From Nicotiana tabacum (Eukaryota; Streptophyta; Magnoliopsida; Solanales; Solanaceae), in the NCBI RefSeq assembly GCF_000715075.1, contig NC_134082.1, forward strand, positions 60,041,466 through 60,105,465: a stretch of DNA of 64,000 bases, written 5' to 3'. This document shows positions 10,971 to 24,463 of the stretch, piece after piece. Both the position numbers and the translations under genes were made by a program. Positions within the stretch are counted from its first letter, which is position 1; the number at the start of each line of letters is the position of its first letter. Below the pieces are notes generated by a model that was not told the DNA's origin, made no database searches, and was given only the letters and a program-made list of their open reading frames with translations.

Positions 10971-13248
10971 TGTAATTATGACAGAACCCGGGAGCTTCAG
11001 CTCTTGCTCCAAGTTTCCAACTTGCTCCGAGCATCGTCCGATTGACACTCGGGGCCCTGCCTGAACATACCAACAAGTTTGGAATCATAAAACGGACTCG
11101 CTCGAACTCTCAGAAAACCCGAAACAACATTAAAACTAAGAATCACACCCCAAAACCAATTGAATCAAACTTATGAATTTCAAGTTCTTCAATTTACTTC
11201 CAATATGCCGAAACGTACTTATACTACTCGGAATGACACCAAATTTTACTTGCAAGTCTTATATGACATTACGGAACTATTCCTAATCTCAGAATTTCGT
11301 TTGGAGCTCGATATCTTCAAAATCCGCTCCAAACCAAATTTAAAGAACTTCTAAAACCTTCAAGAACCAACTTTCACTATTAGGCACCAAAATACTCCCA
11401 GGTCATCCAAAACTCGATCCGAACATACGCCCAAGTACGAAATCATCATACGAACCTATTGGAACCATCAAATCCCGATTTCGAAGTCGTTTACTTAAAA
11501 TGTTGACCGAAGTCAAACTTGGCCTTTTAGGCCAACCTTAAGGAACCAAATGTTCCGATTTCAACCCGAACTCTTCCAAATCCCAAACTAACTATCCCCG
11601 CAAGTCATAAATCAGTAAAGGCAAGTACGAAAAGTCTTATTTAGGGAAACAGGATTTTAGAAAGCAAAATAACCGGTCGGGTCGTTACATCTTCATCTAA
11701 AAACAAGTGAAATTCTCACAAATTTCAGCTTGAAAATGCCCAGTTTCCACTCTCGAAACAGCCCATAAACAAGCTGCAGAGCACCTCTAACCAGTCACTA
11801 AACCCCATTGAAGCATTGGTTCTCTCAGTTGGGATTAAACGGGTATTAATTGAGGTTGCGTTTGAGTTTGCCGATCGTGGTTTCCGGTCTCAATTCGTTC
11901 GAAGAAAAATTCTCTGTACGTCAGCTTAGAGGTAACATATTTTGGTTTAAATAATTGTTTAAATGTGAGACCCTCTGTTTAATGGAGCTTCAAAAATGAA
12001 AGGGAACTAGACCATTTCTTATACTTTGTCCGTTATAAATTTTTCTCTTTTATGAATGTTTCCATACCTCAAATGAAATATGCTTATATATTTGTTTGGT
12101 ACTGGTATGATATTTTGAGTTCTTAGTTTCATGTATGCATAATGGGTAAATGGATGCTCTATTCCTTAGTTTATTAGTGACTTCTGATTTTACTATGCTT
12201 TGGTATTTACCTCCATTTTAACTGAAAGTTTGAATCATATTGTTGTTATATATTTCATGTCCTAATGGTCTTCAAGTGCCGGTGAATACTGAGATTCCAT
12301 AATATCATATTAGTAGATTCTCGTCGATTTACTTGAAAAACAATGCACAAATCGTTATGGGTTTGTCATAGCTCTAGTGATTTTGCTTAATGCTCTTATG
12401 TTCTTTAGCTTTATTCAATTGCTCTGACGCCGTTAATTGATTTAGTTTGCCTTGAAATTGGGGGGGGGGGGGTAATTTTTGGGTTAAAAAGGATTATTTT
12501 AACGGCTTAGAGTAAGAAGTTATTCGTATGCTGGCACATCTTTAAATAAACATTAATTCATACATCCTTCCCCACAAATTTATTTCATAACTCGTTGCCT
12601 CACAATAATCTCAAATTAATTTAGGAAAATGACTTAGGAATATTACAGCTTGCTTTAGGCGCGATTAATAATATGAATTATCGTGGTTATGAGTATGATT
12701 CTCATGGCATAGTCATGACACTTAATTTCCAAATTCAAGTGCATGCTTCGCGTGACTTGACCGCCAACTTTAAATAATAATAAAATAAATATGTCGTAGA
12801 TTGCGGGTGCATTTTACCCAGCGTGATTTGCGATGTGTACAAAAACGATAATTGCACAACATTGCGACTTCTTTAAATAAATTTCATAATTGATAATTAA
12901 AAGCGGCATAGAAGCGTTAAAAGATAAAATGCATAATAAGTTTTAAACATGTAAAAATCAGATAATTAGGCCAATATTAATAGTTGAGCGACCGTGCTAA
13001 AACTACGGAACTCTGGAGTGCCTCACACCTTCTCCCGGGTTAACAGAATACTTTACCCTATCTTCTGTATTTCGCGGACCGTAAAATAGAGTCAATTTCC
13101 TCGATCTGGGATTTTTAAATAAATCGATGACTTGGGACACCACAATATTTATTCCAAGTGGTGACTCTGATTAATTAAATAGTCCCATTTCAAATAATGT
13201 CACTTTAATTGAAAAAATTCCCTATCTTCGAAAAAAGGAGGTGTGACA

Positions 13249-14000
13249 TGTGTCTCTCCTATGGCTCTGCACCTGTGCCCAAAGTTCCACATGTGCGGTC
13301 ACACCAGACTTCAGAAAAACCAGCATAACCAACATGTTCCAAAGATGATTCAAACTCGTCCGAAATTCACCCGAGCCCCTCGGGACCACGTCCGAATATA
13401 CCAACAAGTTATAAAATACAACACGAACCTATTTGAGGTCTCAATTCACACATAACAACATCAAAACGACGAATCATACCTCAAAATCCAACTTGAAGAA
13501 CTTTTAAACTTTCAACTTTCAAAACTCATGCTGAACTATATTAATTCAACCCGGAATGATCTCAAATATTGCACACAAGTCCCAAATGATGTAATGAAAC
13601 CATTCCAATTCCTGAAACAATAATTCGAACCCGATATAAAAAAGTCAACTCTCGGTCAAACTTATGAACATTCCAAACCTTCAAATTTTTAACTTTTGCC
13701 AATTAGTGTCGAAACCTTTTAGAAAAATTCGAGTGCAAATACGGGCATACGCCCAAGTCCAAATCATTATCCGGACCTAATGGAATGATATAAACTCCGA
13801 TCCGGGGATACATAAAAGTCAAACTTGGTCAACTCTTCCAACTTAAAGCTTCAAACATGAAATTCATTCTTCCAAACTAATCCCGAATCACCCGAAAACC
13901 GAAACTCACGATACACACAAGTCATAATACATCATACGGAGCTACTCATGCCCTCAAACCACTAAGTGAAGTGCAAATGCTCAAAATGACTGGTATTACA
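13249..14000 (-). repeat. 3' LTR of the LARD-like element, inner segment
   Basis: It matches 38949-39624, for example CCAACATGTTCCAAAGATGAT, CACCCGAGCCCCTCGG and TTTTTAACTTT. The plus-strand right end TATTACA at 14000 is the TG...-type LTR start on the minus strand (TGTAATACC), immediately preceded on that strand by a polypurine tract. Confidence 0.8.
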
Positions 14001-17000
14001 TTCTCCCAATTAAAACATATGTTTGTCCTCAAACGTGCCAAGAGTCGTTCCAAAGCTATCAAATCGCCGTGTAACCTTACATGCACGTACCTGGAGTGAT
14101 CCCACGTCACCCCAATCCATGTAAGCCTAACAACAAAACATAACTGAAGATCATTACTTCAACATTAGTCTGTAATCCTTAGAACCCAATTTCCAACATC
14201 CGAAATTCCTTACAAGACTCAAGTCTCGCATCTACACAATGTATAAGTATGAACAAGTTGTATCAAGCCGTAAGCATAACCTAAGATGTAATTACTTGAT
14301 ATACCACATAACTCGCATACTCGTAATATTAATTCCTGATCATTGTAGTTGATCAAAACAAACCCGATACCGGTAATAAACCTCACATTAAATAAAACCT
14401 CATTCAAAAATGTTGTACACTGCCGATGATAAAAGAACAGGCAGAAACTCATAACCATTCATTAGATCAACAAGTCATGGAGAGCACTCTCTCTCTCTCT
14501 CTCTCTAGTCCGACAAGAGCTAAAGCCAAATTCTTAGCCGATTTCCGATATTATCCTTCCAAACATACCGTAATCAAATCTGATAGTATCTATTCTAGGT
14601 CCAATGACCTTATCTCATCAAACACAACTATTCTATTGATATGCCACACCAATAAAACCTAAAGCCACAACCGTGCAATCTGTGCACCAATAAACATTAA
14701 TTTAAGTGTACTCAAACATGAGAAATGACTCAAATAAGAGAATCATCCTACAATCTCAACAAGTACCATCATAACGCAACGCTATGAACCCACCACACAT
14801 AGTAGAACCAAGACATATGTATCTATCACAAAGGATCATACCCCAGCATAACCTCGTTACAAAGTGCGACCCTATCCAAACACCGGTCCATATGAAATAC
14901 CTCAAGTCACAAAGCTCAAAAAAATCAACAACCACATGCAGTTCAACATCAAGTACATGAAGTGCATGACTATAACCATAAAGGAACGGATAGAACCATA
15001 TACCACAAACAGGAAAGAACATAACCAAGGCACACTCAACCATTCAACACCCTAATAACCATCTCGCTCGAATTCTGCTACAAGACCCAAACAGAACCGC
15101 ATCATATGTGCATATAACCAATAAATCACAAACCCTCGTAACATAGAAGAGTAACACATAGAACACCTCAGAACACGAACAAGCTCAACTCTAACCAAAT
15201 GACACACCCTTCAACACTAGAAGTTATGAGTCAACAAATCCGAATTGGTGTAGAATACAAGTCCTTATTGGGCCTACCAATGGGCCCCGAAATCAACTCC
15301 GACCATCCCCATATGGACAAATAGACCTCCAAAAGTACACAATAACCTAACCATAACACATACTACCATCTGGCTAACGTTGGCCACATCTTCACAGTCC
15401 ACAACCACGAAACAATCTGCTTTTGAGAACTCTAGTCTCCAAATCCATAGAACACACGAATCACCATAGCTGATCCCAACTCCACCACCCCAATGTCTAA
15501 CACATCTCTTATACATAATCATCCCACGAGGAATACTACTATAATTCTTCTTCCGCATAACAAAATCTGAACATTGGCAGTCGATCAACCAGGTGAATAC
15601 CGCAATACCAATGAAGCATCTGTAAGTCAGAACACAACGCACCTTCTGAAATGCGCACCCTTCTCAGGTAATACCAAGTAGTAATAGCATTTATCTAATC
15701 ATCTAAAACCGCACATGCTTTCTAAGAATTCATGACCTTCCTTTTAAAACTGCACTATATACCTGCACATGCAAATTCCAATCGCACACCATCCATCGCC
15801 ACTATTAGGCCATCATATAAAAACATGAGAACCTCATTATCAACGCTGAGTCACAAGCAGAATCCATACTCAATTAGCTAGAAACCTTCCGCTTGATCCC
15901 GTCCAGGAGAAAATCATAGCACGCAACATACCCCTCATACCTATAGATAATATCCATCTCAAATTGTGGCAGAAATTATCGAGAATATGAAACCCATTTG
16001 CACATAACCAAGCCATTGAAGTTGAATCCCTCTAACTCAACCAAGTCACGCAGGTCGCCAAACCCAAGAGTATTGCCACAAAACACCTGTAGAGACTCAC
16101 CATATTATAGAAACTAAAAGAACCGAACATTTCCATTACATATTAATCTAATCTACCACCAAACTGTCCTATTTCTCTGAGTTCCTTCTGGATTACCTTC
16201 AAATTAATGCTTCTCCTTTCTAGAACACCATGATTATTACTTAAAGCTGACCTCAAGAGATCCTAGCATGAAATCATGTCGTCTTAAAGCCTACAAGCCA
16301 CTGTATTCCCTCTTGAGCACCCAAAATACTGCATCCGTGTTACCCACTATGAATAGACCTTATGTGAATCTAAAGTCATTTACTTAACCTCTCTGTTATT
16401 GAAATATAAAATCCATAATGATATAGAAATATATGGAGTAACGACACCATCAAATGCAAATCTCAAATCTTATCCATCTATAAATTCGAAAAATTCTCAA
16501 CTACCACATATAAATCTTGAATTCATTAGAACCTTCTCGAGAGTCATCCACTCTGCTCAAATCTCAATTGTATCGCCCAAATGGGACGAACGACTTGTGC
16601 CATATTAGCATGGCAATACCTAAAGAAGTAACCCTGCCTTACCGCAATCGAGTAAATTCCTACTCCATGCACACTGCATCCTTCAGGAATAACAACTCAA
16701 CTCATTCCATGATTTCCATATACCCATAAAGTATAATATAACCCGTATCCAAAAATTTCCTTACTCGAGTCATCCTCAATCATAACCTCTGCAAGTCATA
16801 ACCAATGCACAAGTATTCTCAAACTAAACCAATACAACACATAACCATGCAATCAAATTGCCGATGGCAGACTCCCCCACTTGGCTGAAAGCCATAGAAC
16901 AAGACATTTGATAACTCACATTACCTATACTCTATTGTTGCCATAATAACGCACTGAAATTCAACTAAACCCTTCATAAGCTCATGCAACACAAACCATA

Positions 17001-17887
17001 TAATACCTCAAATCATTTGCCAAGCTCGCATTCACCCTCGTGACAGTCAGGTCAACTTTCACAACTAATCCAAACTCAAATTGCAACACATATAGCCCAC
17101 TGGTAGAAAGAAACTCTCCACATAACATCATAAGGATCACACATCCATGGATTACCCCTTAGATGATAACCCACCTGCTCAGCCTAAAACTAATATCTCT
17201 ACGTACCCTTTCGCAGCCACAACTACCACACAATCACTTAATCTTACTGAGTCTGAACTCGTCAATAAGACATGAGAATCTACTTAGTTTCACAAATAAA
17301 CAACATGAAATATCCCACAATATGATCATAACTAGAGACTGTACAATACATCAAGACAGAATTCAAGCATCCAATAGTCCTTTCCGCATTCCAAACAAGC
17401 TCTTCTCGCCACATCCAAACCATCTGAGCGCATACCGAAATCACATCATACTCATCACACAACCATCTAACCACTCATTGAGCCTTAAGTCCCGCTCCCA
17501 GGGACACTACCAGACATAGGTCCAAAAGCACATGCTCATACAACTGAAACTACCAAGATTAAGCTACGGTTTAAACTTGGACTCAAGTCCTCCAGACCGG
17601 CCCATCACCAAAACACATAAAATACATCTCGCACCTCATCCATGGAATCACAAGCGGTCGATGCACAACTGATACTAGGCATACGAGAGAGTGGAAGGAA
17701 TTTAAAAAGGTATGCTTCTAGCTGAATCGATGATGCACGATAAAGAAATAAAGATGGAAACTTTATCTTAAATGCCTTGTAGCCTCTCGAAGATAGTTAT
17801 GGACGTCATCATACCGATTCGCAAGACTCTACTATGCACTTACTCATGACTCATAGAACCTATGAACCTAAAGCTCTGATACCAACT
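14001..17887 (-). mobile_element. Noncoding interior of the LARD-like element
   Basis: The region lies between the polypurine tract (14001-14014, GGGAGAA on the minus strand) and the primer-binding site. I see no gag zinc knuckle, protease, integrase or reverse transcriptase motif in any frame; the longest open frames (15274-15642 minus, 17163-17519 plus) have no recognisable family and lie among many stops. A (CT)n microsatellite sits at about 14488-14507. The first 200 bases after the primer-binding site (17690-17872) resemble the leader at 63508-63700. Confidence 0.7.
17873..17884 (-). other. Primer-binding site of the LARD-like element
   Basis: The minus strand reads TGGTATCAGAGC, complementary to the 3' end of plant initiator methionine tRNA and placed four bases inside the 5' LTR. 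This fixes the orientation as minus. Confidence 0.9.
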
Positions 17888-20337
17888 TGTCACGATCCAA
17901 AATTCAACTAGTCGTGATGGAACCTAACCCAACCCACTAGGTAAGCCAATTAATAATAATTCAATTCAAATGAGATTTACCGAGAATTAAATGATAAAAT
18001 AGTTGAACATTATACAACAACCCAAGGACTGGTAGTACAAATTATGTGCTTCTAAAATTTAGAGTTTACAAAGCTGGTATGGAATAAATACATCATTTGT
18101 TCGAGATATAAATAAATAGATTTAGAAATCCAAAGCTACCAAGGACAAGAGGCAGCTATAATCGGAACACAGATACATATCCAATGCCAACTCCCTCATA
18201 CATAACAACATCAGCTCCAAATCTGCACGCAAGGTGCAAGTCTAGTATGAGTACAACAAACCCCATGTACTCAATAAGTAACAAACCTAACCTTAGGTTA
18301 AAAGCAGTGACGAGCTTGGACAATGATCACAATTCAACACCAATAAAAAAGAACAACTCGTAATAATACAATAAAATCAGTACAAGTAATAACTCAAAGA
18401 TATGATGCTTAACCCGTTCACAGTTACGGAATATAGGCATGATTTTTCAAGTAAAACAGTAACATCCAATTCTTTTACCTAAATCACCAAAATACGAGTA
18501 TATCAGGAAACTGTGATTTTTCCAAAAACCTTTCAACAACCGATAACATATTTTATTATTAGATAGCATGAAGAAAGTACATCTCTATATCTACATGTCA
18601 ATATGCATGTCAAGTCATGAATGTCACAATACCTTATAGCATAAGGAAATGCATCTTTATGCCTATATGTCAAGTATGCATGTCAAGTGTAATGCCTCAC
18701 AGTGATAAACTCATGTACTCACACTCTAAGAGTACTCAGTCTAACTGTCTCACACTCAATCATTCAGCGCACTTTATCACTTAGCACTCGGTCACCCTAC
18801 ACACGGTACCCGCACTCACTGCTGGTATGTCAAACTCTTGAGGGGTGAATCCTGCCCAAGCGCTAATATAAGCCAACATGGCATGCTGCAGCGTGCAGGA
18901 TGATCTCATAATGAGCCAATAAAGTCAGTTGCGGCATGCAGCCCAATCCCATAAATAATTATTGCGGACGTACAACCCGAACCAATAAATATCACTCATA
19001 ATCCGGCCCTCAGGCCCCAACTCAGTCATCAATCTCTCCAGTCTCTTGGGCTCACAAATCTCATGCCAATCAGCCCAAACAATGATAACATGATGTGACA
19101 ACAAATGATAACAGAGACTGAGATATAATATGAAAATTAAGAATCATGACTGAGTATATAATTACAGTTAGAGCAGATAACTCAAAATAATAGAAATAGC
19201 CTCATTAGGTCTCAACCAAATAAGCACATAGCCTAAATATAATTTCTAACACAGTTCATGGCTCATACAATCAAACAAGTAGGAAGAACATGGATGTAAC
19301 AAGATATAAATAAGTCTGGTCACAGTCTGATAGTCGACTAGAATCATGATTTTCTCGATGCCCACCCACACGCTCATCACCTGGCATGTACGTAACCTTA
19401 ATATATCTCTTATAACACAGTTCCTGGGGTTAAATACCCTCAAATCCAAGTTTAGATAAGTTACTTACCTCGAACAAGCTGAATTCAATACCGAGCAAGC
19501 CAAACAATACTCTAGAAATGCCATCATGTGCGTACCAACCTCTAAACGACTCTAAACTAGCCAAAAGCAACTAAAGAACATCAAATAATGCCAAAGTAAA
19601 CAACTCAATCGATAGAGACTGAGTCTTTAGTCAAAAGCCCAAAGTCAACCAAAACGTCAAACCCGAGCCCATACCTCAGAACACGACAAAACTTATAAGA
19701 TCTGATAACCCATTCAATTACGAGTCCAACCATACTAGTTTCACTCAAATCCAACTCTGAATCGATGTTCAAAACTCAAAAATGCTCTTTATTAAAGTGT
19801 ACACAAAAATCCCTCAATTTCTCCTTTAAAATCATTAATCAAATGCCAAAAACAAGATGGATTCATGAAATATAATCAAAACTGAATAGAAAATACTTAC
19901 CCCAATTCATGTGGTGAAAATCACCTAAATCCCAAGTCCCCAACTCAAAATATGACAAAATGAACAAACCCCCTAATTTATAAGCTTCTGCCTAGAGATT
20001 TCACTTTTACGGACAACATGCTGCTTCTACGGTGTTGCTTCTACGACCAAGACTCCGCTTCTATCAAGAAACACTTAGGCCCAGACCACTCGTACCTTAT
20101 CCTCCACTTTTTCAACTTCACATGTGCGATGAACCTCCCATTTCTGTGAAACTCTTCCGATTTTGTGCCTCAAAATCCGATTCATCACTCCCGCATATGC
20201 ATCCCATTCTCTACATCTGTGGACTTATCTGGCCTTCCCAAAATGTGCTTCTTCTCCATCTCTGCCTCTCATGTGGCTCTGCACTTGCACCCAAAGTTCG
20301 GTAGGTGCGGGCACACCAGACCTCAGAAAAACCAGTA
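17888..20337 (-). repeat. 5' LTR of the LARD-like element, inner segment
   Basis: It starts TGTCACGATCC (plus strand) beside the primer-binding site and aligns with 5314-7652 for over 2.3 kb. It is interrupted at 20337/20338 by the Sirevirus-like copia and continues at 38949. Confidence 0.85.
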
Positions 20338-21246
20338 TGATAGTTTATGTGAGTCCACCAAACTATAGAGAGACCAGGTCCTCTTATGAGTTTCCACTGA
20401 GAATGCTAATGAAACAGTAAGTAAGTAAGTAAGACATGGAGTTTTACGTGGAAAAATCCATGCTCAAGGGGATAAAAAAACACGACCTACACTGGTAGGA
20501 TTTCAACTTCACTGTGAGCAAATTTAGATTACAACCTATGCAATCTAGGAATTAAACTCGTAATCCATCACTAACTTGAAATACACCTATTACAAGACAC
20601 TTTGTAATACACCTATTACAAAGACTTCAACTCATGACTAACTCTAGTCACGACACAAACACTAAGGGTTTATGGTTTTACAAAGGGTTCCTAAGCAACG
20701 CTTCTAGATAAGCAAAGTATGATTTACAATGAAGAATAATTACAAAGTTACAACTCAACTAAGGACAACAAGATACTAGATTTAGGAACTGGTCCGTAGT
20801 AGTGTTAAACTTTGTTCTTGATGCACTTGAGAATTGAATGCTCGAATATCAGATAGCTTCAATGCTTGGAATAAATTCTCAAGTGTTCAAGTGATGTTTT
20901 GTTGTAATACTCTTGTTAATACAATTTGGATGACATCACTTGAATGATGTAATCACTTGGTTGGTCAAAGGTCAAGTGACTGCAGAACTGTGCTGCACTA
21001 TTTCTGTGTACAGTGCAGGCAGTCACTTTCTAGCTGTACACAGTTGACTTTGTAATGCTGTCAGGGACACACAAGGGTATCAAGTCCTTATGTTGGTTCA
21101 CTATCTTCTAAAGTTGTAGCAGTTCACATTAGCTGGAATCCGTTCATTAGCAATGTGTACCAAGTGTGTCAGGTTCCCTATCTGGTTCTTGACAGTAAGT
21201 TTTTTAGATCATCAAAACATAAGGCAAAGACATTGAAAACCCATTA
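20338..21246 (-). repeat. 3' LTR of the Sirevirus-like copia
   Basis: Begins TGATAGTTTATGTGAGTCC on the plus strand and matches 38037-38943 with roughly one difference per 15-20 bases by eye. The minus-strand start reads TAATGGG here against TGATGGG in the other copy, so its terminal TG has mutated. Confidence 0.9.
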
Positions 21247-21262
21247 ATTTTCCCTTTTTTGA
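21247..21262 (-). other. Polypurine tract of the Sirevirus-like copia
   Basis: The minus strand reads AAAAAAGGGAAAAT immediately before the 3' LTR. Confidence 0.7.
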
Positions 21263-21749
21263 TGATGACAAACTTAGAAATTGATAACCCATGTTTAGAG
21301 CAAAATTAACCAGATGAAGCAATATGAACTTCAGAAGTTGCCCCTAACTCTATGCTTCCCCCTTAATCAGATCTCTATTTTAATTATATTTCCCCCTTTT
21401 GGCATCATTAAAAATACACAAGCAAGCAATTAGCATAAAGAAGTCTAACCTAGCTAACCTATGCCACATATGTGTACACAACATGATAGAAAAGAGAAAC
21501 AGAGAAACATAAGCATTAGATAGCAAAAGAGGATAGTTTTTATATATAAAACATATGCCTTTGCTATACAGCAAAGGAAAAGATTGGATAGTTTTCAGCG
21601 GGAGCAGTACAAGCATATCCCATCCATATCACAAAAAGAAACAAAAACAACTGCCAAGTCATCAAAACAATAATATAAAATCCAGAAACTGGTCACTGAA
21701 AGGGCTGTCTAAGGGACACTAGGAGGAGAGGGCTTGGAAGCTGCAGTAA

Positions 21750-23882
21750 GGGTGTTGAGAACTAGGTCTATTCGTGCATTCGCCAATATTTTCTTGGTAA
21801 GCAGTTTCTCCTTCAGATTCTCCACTTGTGCCCTTAGATCAACATTTTTTTTTGTCAGACAAGCTATCTCCTCATTTCACCCTGGGGCCCCTTGGGCCTA
21901 CTGACCTTCCAGGATAGCGTTTCTTGCCTTCAACTTTTGAATCTCCTCAGTTGCATTGTTTTGAGCATTGATGAGTTGAGATATTGTCGAAGTCCTGCCT
22001 ACCCCTCCATTCTTTTTGATACACTCACATTCCTCCAAAGTCGTTTGAGAGAAGGTCTGCTTCTTGGTCCCTACTTTGCACTGTCCCAATGGCACTTTGA
22101 AGAACTAAAAAACGTGCGTAAGAAGAAACCCATATGGAAGACCATGGTTTCCATCCTTGAAAGTCTCCACTTTCTGCATATGCTCAATCATGATGGCAGG
22201 CAAGTTTACAGCTGTAAATCCATCCAGTGCCTCCACCATATACAAGTCATACTTGGAAGTAATGAACCTCCTCTCATCACGGGGTAGAAGAACCTTGTTC
22301 CAATTCAAACAATAACTGATAAACTAGAAACAAGGCTTTCTTGTGAACCTGTTCCCCCTTCTGGTTTGCACCATCCTTTACAATAGCATTTCTGAAGTTT
22401 GACCCATACACATCCTTCATAGAAGACTTACCATCAGCAGGGACTTTAAGAATTTTCCCAAGCAGAGCAACATCAAACACAATATCCATCCCATTTACTA
22501 AAGCACAAATATGGTCATTGTCAACAAGAAAGAGGTCGGTTATAGAAGCTTTGGACCTCATCCTCATAGACTTTGGGGGCATCCATTGTGAACATATGTC
22601 CCCACTACTGAAACTTGACCATCTCAATTACTTATCTCATCCCGGCCATGTCAGAAATTGTTGGGTCAAAATTGCGACCCACAAGACCTTTGGTACCTTA
22701 GTCGTTCTTTAGCGGATAGATTTCCACAATTCTCTTTGCAGAATCAGGTTCCCTCACAATTTCCATCTTCCTCTTTCCAGACTTCACACTTAATTTCCTT
22801 TTTCCACTTGACTTGTCCAACACATCCTCATCAGATAATAATTGGTCACTCACTATTTCTTTCAGCTTTCCAACACTTTTCACTAATCTTGAACTTGTTG
22901 TAGCAACACCTCCCTCTGAAGCAGATTGCTTCTTCTTCTGGGATCTTTTAACCAAGGAACTAGGTTCCTCTGTTGCTTCCTCATCAACTTCCACCACAGG
23001 AATAGCCTTGTCACATACCACTTCTCCATTCTTTACTAGCCTTTTCTTTTTATTCTTACTGCTCCTTTTGCTCTTTTGTAGGGCAGAATCATAAGCCTCT
23101 TTTGATTGCAACCTAGTAGTATGTCGATTAGTAGAAGACTCAGGAGTTATAACTGTCCTTCTCTTGATAATAAAAGCATCCAGAGCAATGTTATCTTGAT
23201 CTTCCTCATCACTAGACCTTATCTTAGGAACCAGAATTTCCAAGGGCTCAACAGCAAAGTGTGGAGAGGGAGCAGGAGCAGAACTGACCTGGGAAGAGGA
23301 TCCTTGACCTGTTTCTTCTAGAGAGGGGTCAGGTCCTTCACGAGAAGTCTTAGAAGTTTCTGCTGGTGCAGAGTTTTCAAAAATCACCACGGCTCCTTCT
23401 TCCACTAACCCATGTGTCTTATTCCTCTAAGACTTGAGCATACCAGAGATTATCTCATGCACTATTCCATCTGCAGATACAACCAGTATGTTTGTGACGG
23501 CCTCTTCCTCTAGAGACTCCATGGTTCCCATAAACTCAGGAGCAAGAACATCTATAGATTGACCACCAGTAACCCCTGAGACCTCTACAATCTTTGGAAC
23601 TTTACCCTGTTCTCCACCCTTGCTTTTGTTGGTGAGAATCTCAGTCGATAGAGATGAAGGATTATCAAATTTTGGGGTTTCTGAGTTCTCATCATTTGGA
23701 GTGAGAGAGAGGTCTAAGAGAGTTGCACGAGAACTAGAGGGTGTATGGAAATCTGGTCTGGAGGTGTTTTCAGTGGTTGAGACTGGAATGGTAACAGAGG
23801 GTTCATCAAGGACGGAAGAATCAAGGGTTTTTTCTGGGATGATCTCAACTAAAGAAGGGATTATTGGGTGATTTTCAGCCAT
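21750..23882 (-). pseudogene. Extra 3' open region of the Sirevirus-like copia (env-like position), broken
   Basis: Downstream of pol an ATG at 23882 opens a Ser/Glu-rich frame beginning MAENHPIIPSLVEI. A single in-frame stop at 23427-23429 interrupts it, and the same frame continues to 22698 with a very basic segment (KRSSKNKKKRLVKNGE). After a frameshift, a more ordered part follows (22627-22277, containing NGMDIVFDVALLGKILKVP), then 22308-22105 and a coiled-coil-like end (22095-21898). Sireviruses often carry an extra gene here, called env-like by position. The ordered part reminds me of a domain common in plant transposon proteins, but I cannot name it with certainty. No clear signal peptide or membrane segment is visible. 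Confidence 0.6.
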
Positions 23883-24463
23883 TTCAGAGATACAGTTGAG
23901 AATTCTTTGGAGAAGGTCTGATGAGAGAAGTATGATCGTTCAAGAAAAGAAGAGGGTTTTAATAAGAGAAGATAATTATGAGGGAGAGAGTGAGAAACCG
24001 ATTCTGAAACGGCGGTAGTGTGTGGGGAGTTGCAATATTTTAGAGGAAGATGAAGGGATTTGAAATGAAAAGACATGACCGCAGGGTCTGAAAAGATGGA
24101 TGACATGGCACTTGATTTTCGCATCTTTTTAAGATATGTATGAAAAATGTACAAGACTACTAACCTGTGGTACAAAAACTAGGTTATTGACTTGTCTTTA
24201 AAAATTTCAATCCTCTTTTACCACTCATGTAGTGCTTCGACAGCTTCTATAATCATCACACGTGTCTACCTACAATGGTATTGAAGTGAGTTAGACTTGG
24301 CCGGAAAACACTTTAGCTAATGTTACCTGAAGGTGACTTTCATAGCCAACTGATGGGAATCAGGTTCTCAATTAGGTTTTATTAACCCCAACTCCAGCCT
24401 ATTTCTTCAAAATGTTCTCTGCTCAATGCTTTGGTAAAGATATCTGTAATTTGGTCTTCTGTA

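Larger units (their letters stand above)
8361..11689 (-). mobile_element. Solo LTR (family B, gypsy/chromovirus-like), nested in the family A LTR
   Basis: Read on the minus strand it begins TGTAACGACCCGACCGGTTA and ends GGGTCGTGAGCG. It shares long stretches in inverted orientation with the 5' LTR at 60577-63492, for example the word CACTACCGAAGGTCGAAC (about 9770) against GTTCGACCCTCGGTAGTG (about 62638), and the CGCACCTGCG-rich tract. The flanks TTCTC and TCTTC are not a perfect 5-bp duplication. A LINE fragment (about 8955-9575) is inserted in it. No internal gypsy sequence is attached, hence a solo LTR. Confidence 0.65.
7653..13248 (+). mobile_element. Long solo LTR (family A, possibly Ogre/Tat-like gypsy), itself interrupted
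   Basis: It begins TATGAGCACCTGATTTTTT and ends with AGGAGGTGTGACA, matching the ends of the solo LTRs at 26203-30155 and, inverted, 30658-35091. The diagnostic distal part (about 13000-13248) shares CACGGAACTC-like, TCTCCCGGGTTAACAGAAT and GACTTGGGACACC words with both. A TATA-like CCTATATATC is at about 8121. Without the nested LTR at 8361-11689 only about 2.3 kb remain, so this copy is shorter than the other two. The flanks (TCTAC and TGTGT) do not form a clear duplication, so its edges are less certain. Confidence 0.65.

Noticed and set aside
10622..11045. Five overlapping open frames of 80-114 codons on both strands
   Set aside because: They coincide with the GC-rich repeat words of an LTR; overlap in nearly all frames indicates composition, not genes.
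7648..13253. Target duplication for the family A LTR at 7653-13248
   Set aside because: The flanks TCTAC and TGTGT do not match, so no duplication is claimed although the LTR ends are recognisable.
15274..15642. 122-codon open frame in the LARD-like interior
   Set aside because: No recognisable motif, no neighbours in the same frame, and composition like the noncoding surroundings.
17163..17519. 118-codon open frame in the LARD-like interior
   Set aside because: On the opposite strand to the element and rich in Ser/Leu/His from the local base bias; no family.
17873..17884. tRNA-like match
   Set aside because: The 12 bases are a retrotransposon primer-binding site; no tRNA cloverleaf surrounds it here, at 38023 or at 63496.
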